From: Chinchilla lanigera
Taxonomy: Eukaryota; Chordata; Mammalia; Rodentia; Chinchillidae
Reading direction: 5' to 3'
NCBI RefSeq assembly: GCF_000276665.1
Contig: NW_004955488.1
Location: 3,218,344 to 3,282,343 of the forward strand
Length of the DNA stretch: 64,000 nucleotides
The first letter of the stretch is position 1, and each line of letters begins with the position of its first letter. Both the position numbers and the translations under genes were made by a program. Below, one piece after another: positions 22,412 through 34,482 of the stretch. Under the pieces are notes generated by a model. The model ran no database searches and was not told where the DNA came from. It was given only the letters and a program-made list of their open reading frames with translations.

Positions 22412-23727
22412 AATATACAATATTTTCTGCAATAACATCATAATAGACGTGTTAACTTCCAGATGACCACCAAGACTTAAACCATCAGAATAGGGTAGGA
22501 ATTCTGTCTATTTAGCAGAATACATCACCTACTTGGGACCTTCCACTGTGATGTTTGATTGCATATCAGTGACCATATTTATGATATTATTTGATAGTTC
22601 TTTTACTCTTTCTTTTCTATCATTCATAGTTACTTGAATTTATTTATATTTGATGATGCAGATATTTATTTTCCTGTATATTTTTCAAGACCAAATTCAC
22701 ATTTTCAATTAATCTGTTTCCACTGGCATTTCATCAATTAAGCTTTTCAAAGAAATGGCTACTAAGTTTCTGGAATATGTTCTAATCCTAATTCATCATT
22801 GACCTAAGTCATGTTTTTATTTCTTCTGCCAATGAACCTATAAAGCTTTTGATACACCTAAGTACACTATTTGTCTCTGGGGCAGAGAGATTAAAGTAAT
22901 GATTGAATCACTTTTCAAACACACTGCACTTGAAATGTCAATGTTTTTTTTCCAACAGTGGTGGCATTTTTTCCACACTAATACCCACGATTAGGATGGT
23001 GAATAGAGGATACCCTACAATAAATTGAGGATTTCTGATCTAGAACATAATCATAAATGCTATATCATAATGAAAGTTTCTTTCTATAGGAAATAACTTT
23101 TAAACTATATCATATATAGTGAATAAAGCAAAGGGGTCCTGCCTCACCCCATGTAGAATATCTATAAGTCAATATGTTAAATTAACAGTCATGTCTAATT
23201 ATGTCATTCCATGAAAGAAAAAAAGCCGAAGCTTTCCTATATAAAGAGTATTACAGACTTTTAAGGGGGAGTATTAAATCTATAGTAAAGGATGAATGGT
23301 AGGACTATTTGTCACCATCTTGGGATAAGTCCAACTGCCTATATCAGATAAACCCCATCCTACCATCTAGATGCATTGCATCCAGTCATAAAAACTTGCA
23401 GTCACTTTGGAATCTGTGCTTCTCCAACTATAATACCTGTTATTCTATGCTATCTAAAATTACCAATGGCCCTCCTGACCATTAAATCTAAGACAATAGT
23501 GACAATAGTGATTCAACAAGTGTTTTGTACCACTAAAAATATCTGAAATGCCTAATAGAATGTGTTTTACACTCAAAAGCCCCCTGAGTTTGAATTCTTG
23601 CTATCTGTATAATCTTTGGGGCAATAAGTGGACTTATTTATATCAATGTATAAGTTCTCATAAATCTCTCCAGCTAACAATAAAAGTATAAGAAGATTTT
23701 CCAGGGGTAGAAAAATCTTGTCTTAAA
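22412..23727. other. Mostly unassigned; possible MIR trace
   Basis: No gene was recognised. The segment 23590-23700 weakly resembles MIR ('tttgaattcttgctatctgtataatcttt'). Confidence 0.3.
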
Positions 23728-23890
23728 AAAAAAATCAGGCATAGTGGTGCACACCTGTAATCTCAGAACTTGGGAGGCCGAGGCAGGACCGTTGCTTTGA
23801 GTTCAGGGCCAGCCTGGGCTACATAGTAAGTTCAAGGCCAGCCTGAACTACATAGAAGAAACTGTCTCAAAAATGGAAAAAAGAAAGAAA
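23728..23890 (+). mobile_element. B1 SINE with internal duplication
   Basis: AGGCATAGTGGTGCACACCTGTAATC, 'cttgggaggccgaggcagg', and two successive 'gttcaaggccagcctg..ctacatag' blocks. The tail is a short GAAA repeat. Confidence 0.93.
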
Positions 23891-23925
23891 GAAAGAAAAA
23901 TTTAGCCTTATAGATTTTTTCCTAA

Positions 23926-24010
23926 CTCTTCTCTCCTCCCCTCAGTCTCTCTCTCTCCTTTATCCTCTCCCTCCCTCCCTCCCTCCCTTTCTTTCTCTCT
24001 CTCTCTTTCA
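23926..24010. repeat. Polypyrimidine (CT/CCCT)n tract
   Basis: CT dinucleotide, CCCT and CTTT runs. The Glu/Arg-rich minus frame over it is an artefact of the repeat. Confidence 0.93.
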
Positions 24011-25500
24011 TTCCCTTCTTTTTCAAGGTTTAGATCTACCACATGCAATATACTCACTGCTAAACAAATAAAACAAATATTGAACACATATGGAACATTA
24101 GAAATCATAATAGAGGTACAATTTAAGAGTGAAATATACTCGATTGTGAAGTCTTTGTAGGAAATTATTAATATAAATAGTTTTCTAGTTTTTATATTGA
24201 TTCTGTAGTGAAATATAATTTGAAATAATTGAGTTGACCAAATTTATAAATGAATTTCCCCTGTTACTTTTTTATCTGATTAAATATGCTTACTAGAAAA
24301 TCTTAAATTAGATAAGTCACTGGCACTTATGGCTCACATTATATTTTTTTTGGACAGTGGTGATAAAGATCTTACCAAAAGCTGTTTAGAAGAGCAGATG
24401 AATATTTTTTGCTACATTTCCTCTATCCTTTTATGTGCTCTCAACTGACTTTGCTTATATATGCTACCTGACACTTTTTCCAAGTTCTAATCATAAGACC
24501 TGAGTAATCTAATTAACTTCAAATTTTAACTCCATACAAAAGATAAGCAGCAATGGATAAGATCATCCACTAGCATAAACTGTCTTCTTCACAAATGTCA
24601 TTCCTCAACTTACCCAAAGGTCCAGTTACCATCTTTATAAAGAGATTAGACTACGTCATGACCGCTGTTTTGTTGCACGGGATAATTTTCCCAGTAATTT
24701 GGCAAGATAGAATCCTAAGTCAACTGTTTTAACTCTTTTTTGACCACTATAAGTTTCTATAAATAACTAACATACAGTAGCATTATCTTTGAACTCTGCT
24801 AGACATTACAAGAGAATAGAGGAAAGGGGTAACTTGTTTAAGCCTTTCCAGCTGTGTTCTATAATCTAGAATGCCTGAAATCATAGTATAGAATTAGGTT
24901 GTGGTAAAGTGCTGGTAAGCTCTCAAAATCCAAAGGTGAATAAAACCACCACCTATTCAGCTTATCTTGTTTCTATGAATTATAATCTGAAACAAAACTG
25001 CACAGCTGTAAAGTTTTGAATTTATGTGCTAAATCTAGACCCAGAATTTTTCTCCTTTCTACTTGTCATACATAGGCGTAGGTGTCTATGCATATATGTA
25101 TCTATAAAAACAACACAGGTTGAAGAGGGTTTAGTTAAGATATAGAGGTGTAAGTTGTGTAGTTAGTTTAAATAATTGCATGTGTGTGTGTGTATATATA
25201 TATATATGGAGGTATTTAATTTCCTTTATTCTCTATATGAACTGCTGTGTTTGCAATGCAAAATTAAACCAAATATAAATTTTGCCTCATACAACTCCTT
25301 AAAGCTTGCAGGTTGCTCACATTTGTAAGTCAACAAAATCCATGCAATCTTCCTGTCTCTCAATTATCTGCCTTCCGTCCTTTAGTTTTAGTGTTTCTCT
25401 GTCTCCATTGGTGTCCCCAGGTACTTTCCAAGATTTAGTCCTTGATCCTTCAATTCCAACCCACATGAAAACTTGGCCTTCTTTGCCTCTGGATCTTTTT
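24011..25500. other. Unassigned sequence with TG/TA microsatellite
   Basis: A TG-then-TA dinucleotide run lies at about 25179-25208. No gene was recognised. Confidence 0.4.
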
Positions 25501-25583
25501 TATTTTTGGGGGGGGGCATTGAACTCAGGACCTTGCCATTTGCCAGGCAGGTGCTTGTGCCACTGAGCTACATTGCCGGCTAC
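25501..25583 (-). mobile_element. Old ID SINE
   Basis: GGGGGGGCATTGAACTCAGG, TTGCCAGGCAGGTGCTTG and CCACTGAGCTACATTGCCGG are the complement of a diverged ID. No TSD was recognised. Confidence 0.8.
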
Positions 25584-27099
25584 TAGGCAATCTTGAAGGC
25601 AGTGGTTGCCTTGCGCTGAGCCTGTAAGTTAGATTCTCGACCCATCTCTAGTCAGGTGATGCGCTCAAAACCATGCCTCTCCTTCTCTGAGTAAAACTCA
25701 CTATTCCAGTGATGCGAAGACCTTTCTATGTCCTTGTTTGTCAATCTTCCTAACTCTGATACCAGAATAAATTCAACCTACTATCCTTCTTTGATACAGC
25801 CCCAAGTTTCCATTTCTCTCTGTGTCACCCTCCTCGAACCATGAGTGTGGAAGCTCACTAGTCTTATTTTTATTTTCCTTTTGCAATTAATTGAGCTTTT
25901 GTTGCCCTGCTATATGAAACTGCTGGATGTGGAGAAAAGATTGCAAATCGTGCTAAGGGTTCTAGTTAGCACACAGAACTGGGCAGTCTTGTTTCTGAAT
26001 CGAGAATGTTATAGAAAGGGTGGTTCTTTAAACGCAAGTCAATGAAAAGGAACCCTGACAACTGTCCAGTGTAACCTGAAGGTAAAGCCCAACTTCAGCC
26101 ATTACTTAACTTCAAGGTAAAGCAAAAGGCAAAATTTAATTTCATTTGTATTCAACAAATGTATTCAATGTGCTGCTTTCAATAAATGCTAAAGGGACAT
26201 TTAAATTTTCCAGTAAGAGACCTCATCAACATATAAAACCTATGAAACTAAGCACACATACACATATAGATGTGCATGTGTGTCTGTTATCTGTATATTG
26301 CTTTTAGTGTAGCTCTAGTAATCACAAAAATCTCCCCAGAGCATTTCTTGTACATATAAACTAAAAGATCATTTCCTGTTTCTTGCCCATTGAAAATGCA
26401 TTACATATAATTGGATGTAGGTCAATATATTAACCAAGCATATTTTTAAAGTTTGGTTTTAATGAATCCATTTCATAGGAGGAGAAAGTGAAGCATAATG
26501 TGAATGAACTGTTGTAATAACTAGGAGAGTAATAAGCATAAACTCAAGAAAACCAAATTTCAAGCCATAATCCTAATGAGTAGATAAAGATGTATCAGCA
26601 TGATCCAGGAACCTCTGGGCATCCAGAAAATTGGCCATATGCTAATTTCACTTTCACAGCCATTTCCAGAAACTAAAATGTGGCTGGACTGGGAAATCTG
26701 TGTGCTGTGCTCCCACAAGGCTGGTATGTCTTTTGTGTTCTCCAGACATCTGGAGACACAATGAATTAGATCCAGGAGAAATTTCTACAACTTCCAGTAA
26801 ATTATAAATCCCATTTATACTGTGGGGATTATCAAGACAGGTAGCATTTCTCTGGGACCCATTTTCTGCTGTCATCCAATTCATTTTACAGAAGCCCACA
26901 AAAGTGTCAAAGAACATGCAACATGTGACCCCCAGATTCATTACTTTTAATGCTGAGCCTCAAAATGTATGCTTTCCAAACCAGATTGTGTTTGATTATA
27001 CTAATAGTTTTCCCAGGGCATAAGTTACTATTCTCATTTTACAGAGGTTGGTCCTTGGGACCAGAATGCTTTCATTCATATCATGGTTGCTGAACATGC
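25584..27099. other. Unassigned; possible MIR fragment near its end
   Basis: The segment 27015-27060 ('actattctcattttacagagg') looks like an antisense MIR piece. The stretch 26600-26950 is higher-complexity unique-looking sequence. No coding signature was recognised. Confidence 0.35.
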
Positions 27100-27162
27100 C
27101 ATAAACACACACACACATATACTCACACACACAGACATGCACATGCACACACACATGTGAGC
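27100..27162. repeat. Imperfect (CA)n microsatellite
   Basis: CA dinucleotides with interspersed TATACT, GACATG and CACATG. Confidence 0.95.
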
Positions 27163-27439
27163 ACAAGAAAGAAAAAATAGCATTTCCTTGGCTTTAAGCA
27201 GCACATATAAGTAAGCAAAACTGATAAGAGGAAAATGTAAGTCCCAACAGGAAAATCTGACAAAAGAGTCTGAAACTCAGAAGGTGATGTGGGAGCCTAC
27301 GGGCAGCTTCTCAGGACAGGTGGCTCTAGTCTTAGATTTTAAAAGGTGTACAGAAATTTAGAGAGAAACTAAATAAGTAGTACCTTACAGGCAGAGGAGC
27401 ACTATCTACTACCAAGTGCATGAAGGTCCCCTTGTGTCT
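27163..27439. other. Unassigned sequence
   Basis: Nothing was recognised. Confidence 0.3.
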
Positions 27440-27581
27440 TAGGTCTACGTCGTGAAGTTTGGTATACCCCCCGGATTTGTATGCTAAACCTAATCACTGG
27501 TATGGTGGTTTTAGGAGCTGCGGATTTTAAGAGGGGATCATGTCACAATGGCAGACCCCTCATGAAAGGGCTTCCTGCCCT

Positions 27582-27999
27582 TGTCAGTCAGATTTCCTTT
27601 GCTATTTACAAAATGCCTGAGATAAACGATTCAAAAGAGGAAAGATTTAGTTTTCTTGACAATTTCAAAGGTTTCAACCCATCATCCCCGGAGTTGGTTG
27701 TTTCAGGGTCTGCAGTAAGGCAGGAAATAAGGCTGGATAGAATGTGGTAGAGTAAAACTGTTCCTTTCTAGCCACCAGAACAGGAAAAAGGCGAGCAAGG
27801 GCCGGGGACAAGATGTGCCCTTTCAGGGCATGCCACAGTAGCCAGCTTCCCCCACACAAGCACACCTTCTAAAGGTCTCAACTCTTTCCACAGCCCAGGC
27901 AGTCTCTTCCCCAAGTCCACATTACTGAGCCATGCTGCATTGGAGAAAAAACCTGCAGCACGTGAGTTTTGGGGAGATATTTCTGACCCACTCATATCA
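27582..27999 (-). mobile_element. MaLR LTR inserted in the MLT1-type LTR
   Basis: TGTCAGTCAGATTTCCTTTG start, 'tgcctgagataaacgattcaaaagagg', 'ggccggggacaagatgtgccc' and 'cacgtgagttttggggaga', ending CATATCA. TG..CA termini are preserved, but the TSD has decayed. Confidence 0.82.
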
Positions 28000-28004
28000 C
28001 TTTC

Positions 28005-28352
28005 TGTTATGGTTTATGTCTGGGTGTCCCCCCAAAGCCTCATGCGGCCATGGGGCAGGCTTTTAGAGTTTGACTGATTATGGGTGTAAGAGCTACACCG
28101 GCCCTGGGGTGGATAGTTTACATATGTAAGGGAGAGCAAGAGGCTGCTTGGGGCCATTTCCTGGCTTTTGTGCTTGTTGCTTTGCTGTGTTCTGCACCAT
28201 AAGCTGCAGCCCTCTGCCCTGTACCACTCGGCCTTATAATCTGCCAAGTACAGACTGAAACCTCCACAGCTGTAAGCGAAATAAACCTTTCCTTCCTTAA
28301 TTTTGGGCATCAGGTATTTTGTCCCAGCAACAAGAGAAAAGTAACCAAGACA
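28005..28352 (+). mobile_element. Youngest MaLR LTR of the nest, with TSD
   Basis: TGTTATGGTTTATGTCTGGG start, 'tgtaagcgaaataaacctttcc' near the end, and a GTAACCAAGACA terminus. It is flanked by perfect ctttc duplications at 28000-28004 and 28353-28357. Confidence 0.92.
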
Positions 28353-28580
28353 CTTTCCTTATAAAAGAGCCCTCATACATGTCTGTCTCCTGCACCCAGT
28401 AACACCAGAGCAGGAAGGTGCCTCCACCAGCAAACCGCACCATGGCCATAACCAGACACCAAGTCTGCTCTTTCCTCTATCTTAGCCTTCTCAGTCTCCA
28501 GAGCGGAGAAGCACCAATTTCTGCAGCTTATAAGCCATTTGTTCATGACATTTTGTTAGTGTTTTGAGTGGATAAAGTCA

Positions 28581-30625
28581 CAGGAATGTTTCAGACAGAA
28601 AAAACAGTTCTCCCCACTGCCTAAAACATGAAGCTCATTTTGTGTCCCCAGCTGGATGTACTCATGCGGTAGGAATCTACACCTGCTTTGGCTCTTGTTA
28701 CTTGTTTCTATAATGGCAAGCTGCTTCTATGCCTCAGTAGGCTTCTTCAGACTGTGAGCTACCAAGAGTTGAAAATGAATTCAGTTCAATCCCCTGGAGT
28801 TCAATTAGGGACCTCAGGGTGTCCTTGGAAGAGGTTGGAAGTCTCAGCATTGATCTCAGTCTGAAGGCCACTGCTGGGCCTGGAGGAGTGCAGTCAGAAT
28901 CATCTATCAGTCAGATTCCATCTCCTGGTAGCTGGCTGCGGAGGCAGGGAGTAATTGCATGCCTTTAGGGGGCTACTTTCTCAAACTTCCATTTTCAGAA
29001 ACATCTATTTGTTTGATGGTAATAAGGACACAGGACAGTCAGAGTCCAGGCAAAACCAGACTTGAGCCCCTAAGTAGTATGATATATTAGTATGATATAT
29101 TAGTATGATATACTATACTATACCTATGTTCCCTGCATAAGAAGACTTCATATTTCCTTTTGCAATTTCAGGTTTTTCACTAATCCTTTCTCTCTATGCC
29201 TTTTTTTTCCCCACTACCAGTATATCCAACAGAATCATCATTGCATCCGTTTGTTGGTGGTCCTGAAGAACAAAATAGATTTAGAAATTTTATTCTGTGG
29301 AATAAGTAGTTCCAATGGCACATTTTTCTGTTTGAGAAAGTTATTTCCTACTGCTTCTAAGCTTTTTTTCATGATTTTTATTCTAAACAACAGTACATAT
29401 AAAACCGCATGTCCTCTTTTCAGAAGTCATTCCAATGTACAAAAGCTCACCTTGGCTCCATTTTGCACAAGAACTGTAACTTTCAGCAAAATAATATGAG
29501 AAGAAATAGGTCAATCTCTTTTTAACTCTGTAAATACCATAAAATACACCAATAAAATGAAACTGGCCAATCTGCAGTATAGATTCATTTTTACCATAGA
29601 AAGAAAATTTTTTCTGTGTAATAGACTGGCATGGTCTTTCTTTTCTTCTCTGCTTCATTCATCCCTCTTAAACTTTCACAAATAATCATAACTTTGTCAT
29701 GGTTTTCCTTATTCACTGTAAATAGATTTTGCCATTGCTTAAGATTTTTTCTAAAAATATCTTTAAAAAACACAACTTTATTTTGTCCCCACCACTACAA
29801 AATGCATTCTTATCTTAAAATTTATAGTTAATCAACTGAAATGACTATATAATTGAAATACTGATATATTTGCAACACATGCATATTTTGAAGTTTGACT
29901 TTGAAACTTTATACTTCCTTTTTAAAACCATTTTTATTATTTTAATTTGTAAATGAAATAAATATTTTAAAGATAAAAGAACAAAAACATATTAACAAAC
30001 ACACATACATTTGGAAAATAACACAAAAACAATACAAGCAATGCAGAAGCTAAAGATATACTTTATTACATATTTCAAGCCATCAATATGTAATAAAATA
30101 TATCTGAAGCTATGGGGAAATATATTTTTCTTCAACAATGCAGGAACATCTCTTGTCATGCACTGCATTTTCTTCTTATAGACCTTTAAAAATAAATGAT
30201 TTGACTTCAACTTATTTTAATGAAATGCAATTTTTCTCTGGGCTTAATTTTATATACTTTATCGAGCTGAAATTTTATTTACTTGCTAGAAAAAGTCAGC
30301 CAGCAACTATTTTCAGCTATGTTAGAATACATTCCATTTCTTACACATAAAGAAGCCCAGTGATTGATGGTCAGGCTCTTTAAGTTCTGCCATCTTTCTG
30401 GACTTCATCTCCATTATCTCAAAAATATTGCCAGATATGTATCATATCTTTGTTTCAAGCTGGATGTAGTGAGACAGCCAAGGTTAATAAAGGTGTATTC
30501 AGAATGAAAAGGTGCCCTTCAAAGAGTCATTTCAGAATCTTGTCCAAAAATTGCTTCAAAACTCTCTTTGACCAACGATTTTCACCTATCTGCTAACAGT
30601 CATGAGAAAGGCTGAGAAATATATC
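28581..30625. other. Unassigned 2 kb
   Basis: It includes a 13-bp tandem repeat (29075-29111) and an A-rich section at 29930-30060 that may be another, very decayed HAL1-like 3' UTR. Overlapping short frames at 29250-29830 have no recognisable identity. Confidence 0.35.
29075..29111. repeat. 13-bp tandem repeat, 2.8 copies
   Basis: Unit tagtatgatatat occurs at 29075-29087 and 29088-29100, with a partial third unit to 29111. Confidence 0.95.
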
Positions 30626-31537
30626 TGTTATGGTTTGGGGGATATTGTGTAAGGGGAACAAAAATACAGGATACATATTTCATAAGATTATTTATAATAG
30701 TCACCCAAAGAATGATGTACAAAAGAGTGCAGGAAATCTGTTCACAAACTATAAATTAAGGAATCTAGCTGAGGGCCTGGATCCCGTGATAATGTCCTGC
30801 ATGAGTCCAGCTGAAGGCGTACAGTCCATAACAACGCCTCCCATGAATTCAACTGAAGGCCCAAAGCCCACGACAATATCTCATGCAGTCCTTTTTCGTG
30901 GATCTGCACTGGGAAGGCCTAAAATGCAGTGGTGGAATCCAGGAAATCTATACCAGCAGGATGAAGGATCTGTGCTAGCAGGCTGAGGGATCTGCACTGG
31001 AGCCAGGAAATGATGCACAAGTAAGAATCAGAGCTTCCCCGAAAGGTGCCCCAGCCATCTCAGCAACAGTGCTCCCCTGATGATCAAGATGGCTAAGTTC
31101 CCATGAGGAAAACCAACACAGCAAGCTTCTTCAAGAGGTTGAACAGTGCATCATCTTCCCCTCCAGAACCAGGAAGCAAAGCTCAAAGTGCAGACCAGAG
31201 CTCCCCCAAAGTGAACCAAAGCTGTTCTCAGTGCCAACAAGGTCCTGAGCTCCTCGGAGGGTGAAAACAGCCAAGTTCATCAGGAAAGCCAGCATGATGA
31301 GCTCCACCAAAATATCTAACAGCTCTTTACAGTTTCTACCAGCTCCCAACAGACTCCCAACAGCTTCTACCAGCTCCCAATAGCCTTTCTCGCAGCTCTC
31401 AACAGCCTAACTTCTCCTCCCATTCTGCCTCTTATGCTGTTGGCAATAGTCCTCAGGTGGGCCTCTCACACCCAGCACCATGCTTACTCAGCTCAGCTGG
31501 AGGTTATGAGTTGACCACCAGTTATCAATCCACTACA
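30626..31537 (-). mobile_element. LTR-like unit of unknown family with internal repeats
   Basis: Plus-strand ends are TGTTATGGTTTGGGG and CCACTACA, giving TG..CA termini on either strand. The interior is markedly less AT-rich than its flanks. It holds imperfect ~40-bp repeats (30770-30890, each with GCTGAAGGC-like and CATGA starts), GGATCTGCACTGG repeats (30900-31000), and CTACCAGCTCCCAA repeats (31335-31382). I find no good TSD. Family and orientation are uncertain; the unusual composition may instead mark an unrelated insertion. Confidence 0.4.
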
Positions 31538-31944
31538 ATACTGTTTTTAGATATGCATCTGGCCATCCTCAATGAAATCATTTGGTATTATCAAGAGAAA
31601 AAAAAATTAATGTATATTGGATGGCTAAACAGCCAATGTCATCCCAACCTATTCTGTTTGTCCCAAAACTGATAATTCAGACTTCTCTTATAAAATGTGA
31701 AAATGTGTCTTGAGTTGCTGCTCCAAAATTGTGAAAGTTCTCAAATGGGGAAATGATGTGTTTGAGGAGATCAATATGTTTAACTTGATTTAAACATGAT
31801 CAAACTTTACATAGTACTCCATTACTCTACAACTTTTATGATTTTATGTAAAAAAATAAAATAAAAAAGATAAAATATAAAATAGTCCAAAATGGAAAAA
31901 AAAAAGCACAAAATTAGGTTTGGGTAATATCTTACAAGCTACAC
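31538..31944. other. Unassigned sequence with A-rich tract
   Basis: AAAATAAAA-type run near 31850-31910. Nothing else was recognised. Confidence 0.3.
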
Positions 31945-32185
31945 TGCAGAGCATCATGGTTAAAAGTTTGAATTTTGGCTCAGACAGATCTGGGTTTTAT
32001 TGCTGGCACAATCATTACAGACTACATAAAGATTTTTACAGGTTATTTATTTTGTGGTATCAGTTTTCTCTGAATATATGGTAACTCTTTTCTGCTAAAA
32101 AGTTGTAAGAATTACCGAAGTTGTACTATGGGAAATCTCAGCTCAGTAGCTGACATGGAATGCCTTAAATATGGCTTAGCTATTA
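31945..32185 (+). mobile_element. MIR SINE
   Basis: 'atcatggttaaaagtttgaa', 'ctcagacagatctgggtttta', then 'tgacatggaatgcc' in the position of the MIR 3' end. Strongly diverged, as expected for MIR. Confidence 0.6.
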
Positions 32186-34080
32186 CACAGCAATATGACA
32201 ATGAAAATTTTATTTATTTTTTAAATTTAAAAGACAATAAAAAATTTTAAAAACATTAAAAATGATACAGAATTTCATAATTGAGTTATATAAAAATATA
32301 GGATTGGTACCCTGTTTAGAAAAATAAACTGCTTCAGCATGATCACATGAAAGTTTTCATATTATTTGTCTCCCATAATTTTACAAGCTTTATGCTTTTG
32401 TGAAACATACTGAAAATAACAACGTAAGTTTAATTTAATGATTGAAAAGCACTTATGGGTGTTAAAATTTTTTGAAAACATTTTATTAGCTATTTTGAGT
32501 GTGAATGATATTTAAAAATAAAATAAAAACCTAATTATTGTCTCACCTTCTGATAGACTTCAAAACAAAAAGCTACTTCACAATTGTCTTTTCCATGTTA
32601 AGAGTAGGCTGGGACACGGGCATGAGATACAGCCAATATTTAACACAGGGATGGAAGATCGTAAAGAATGTTGCCTACACATCCCTATATGAAGCATACA
32701 AGGGAAAATATGTCCAGAATGTAGAAGTGAGGGGTGTCCTATAGTCTATCCATACCAGATCCCCTCCTGATCACCTTTATGTCACCAACTCTGAAATGTA
32801 AAAGAAAAATTCCCTATTGAAAATATTTTCATAATATCTAGGGAGATTCCATTCGACCAAGAGAGAAAAGTGGATTGAAGAGCAGATTTTTTTTCCTCAT
32901 GCTTTTTGTGTCTTGAGTTCTTCACTACTGAAAATGAGACATTCTGGAATGAAAATTAGAGATCAGTATTATAATTGACTGGCCAAATAAAGAAAAATTA
33001 TCTTGATCTCTACTTCCCATGCATAGGAATAATAGTGTGTTAATTTTCTGGCTCAAAATGTCACTGTCATGCTAAACAGAAACATTGAGGCAGTTGTGAT
33101 TTGGTCGTACCTTAACATTACATGTGGCTTTAACTGTCATTAGCAAGACCAGAATTATACAGCAAATACCAGGTTAACACATTGTCAAACAAAACTATAT
33201 AAGAAGGATAATGTATGAGCTACAAAAGGAAGACTGAATAGTAGCTCTAGTGGCTATCCTAGAAAATGAAAGGTCATTACATGTGATCTGCTGCAAAAAT
33301 AAGACCAGGAGAAGTTTTACTCCAATGATATGCATTTTAAATTCAAATTTTTTATCATATTAACACATACTTTTGTTTCAATTTAGGCATTTTTCTGGTG
33401 AAGAAAGCTCAATCTAGAACTTAGAGTCTGAGTTTTCTTTCTATAAATCAGAGTTGGATATACTTACGCTATCATGAGAAAGGAATTGAACCAGTAAAAA
33501 AGTTTTACTGGAAGTTACACACATTATTAAAGAATAACAATACTGTTATTCAGGACATTTATTTGAAAAAGTGGTCTTGTGGACACTTTCTGTTCAAGAT
33601 GATAAATTCTAGATGCCCACATTTTACAGTGGAAGCTCTGATACTTCTTCCTGTGTGTGACAAGCATTTTCATAAATGCCATTGTTATTTATACCATAAA
33701 ATCCCATTTTTATTTTCTTCCTGACAAAATTATTCCTATCTCAAAGCAGCCAAATCCTTAAAGTTACTTTTGAACCTGCCATGTCTATTTCCCTTATGAC
33801 CAAGAGTTGGATATGCTGTTTTTAAAGCTATGTCTTCAAAAATTCCTTGGTATTTCACTTGTGTTTTTTGTTGTTGTTGTTGTTGTTTGTTTGTTTTTTA
33901 ATTTAAACAGTGTTAACACTTTCCCTCGTCAAGCTCCAGCTTTCTACTCATCTGGCACCCTACACTTACAACAACTCTTACCTTAAAAGCAGCACCTTTT
34001 TTTAAGTTATTGGGTTAGCTTTTCATGACTTTGGCAAGTCTCTGAGATGAACACCCGGAAGAGGACAGGTTTGTCTTGTC
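32186..34080. other. Unassigned 1.9 kb with TTG microsatellite
   Basis: (TTG)n/(TTTG)n lies at about 33866-33897. The segment 32210-32330 may be another decayed copy of the HAL1-like 3' UTR. No gene was recognised. Confidence 0.35.
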
Positions 34081-34482
34081 ATGTGGTATCAGAGGCTGAC
34101 GTCATGGTCATCCTGCTCTGTGGTTCCAGGCCCGTGGTAGGGGAGAAGCATGATGGTAGATGTACGTGGTGAGGGGAAGCTGCTCACTTCAGGGAAACCA
34201 AGAAGCAGAGAAAAGAAAAGAGCCAGAGAGGAAAGGGCCAAGAACAAACAGAATCCCAGGGCGTCTGTGCATACCCATAATCCACTGCCTTCCAAAGGGC
34301 TGTACTTCCTCTTTACGTCAATTCCCAGTAACGCCATGAAAGTACTATCCCTTGGTTAAATTAATACACTCGCTGAAGTTCAAGCCCTCATGACCCACTC
34401 AGCTCCTTAAAAGCCTATCACCTGCCAACCAAGCCTTTAGCACATGAGTTTTGGAGGGAAATTTCAATCCAAAATCATAACA
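34081..34482 (-). mobile_element. MaLR LTR, antisense, 5' boundary unclear
   Basis: 'cctgctctgtggttccaggcccgtgg', 'aagcagagaaaagaaaagagcc', 'gttcaagccctcatgaccca', 'caagcctttagcacatgag' and 'atttcaatccaaaatcataaca'. The CA-type terminus ends at 34482. Confidence 0.78.

Larger units (their letters stand above)
27440..28580 (+). mobile_element. MLT1-type LTR split by two later LTRs
   Basis: The left part ends at 27581 ('taatcactggtatggtggttt', 'ttttaagaggggatcatgtca', 'cttcctgccctt'). The right part resumes at about 28358 with 'cttataaaagagccctcat', then 'ggaaggtgcctcc', 'ccagacaccaagtctgctc', 'agtctccagagc', 'gcttataagccatttgttc' and 'acattttgttagtg'. Together these are one plus-strand MLT1-like LTR. 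Insertions are at 27582-27999 and 28005-28352. Confidence 0.8.
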
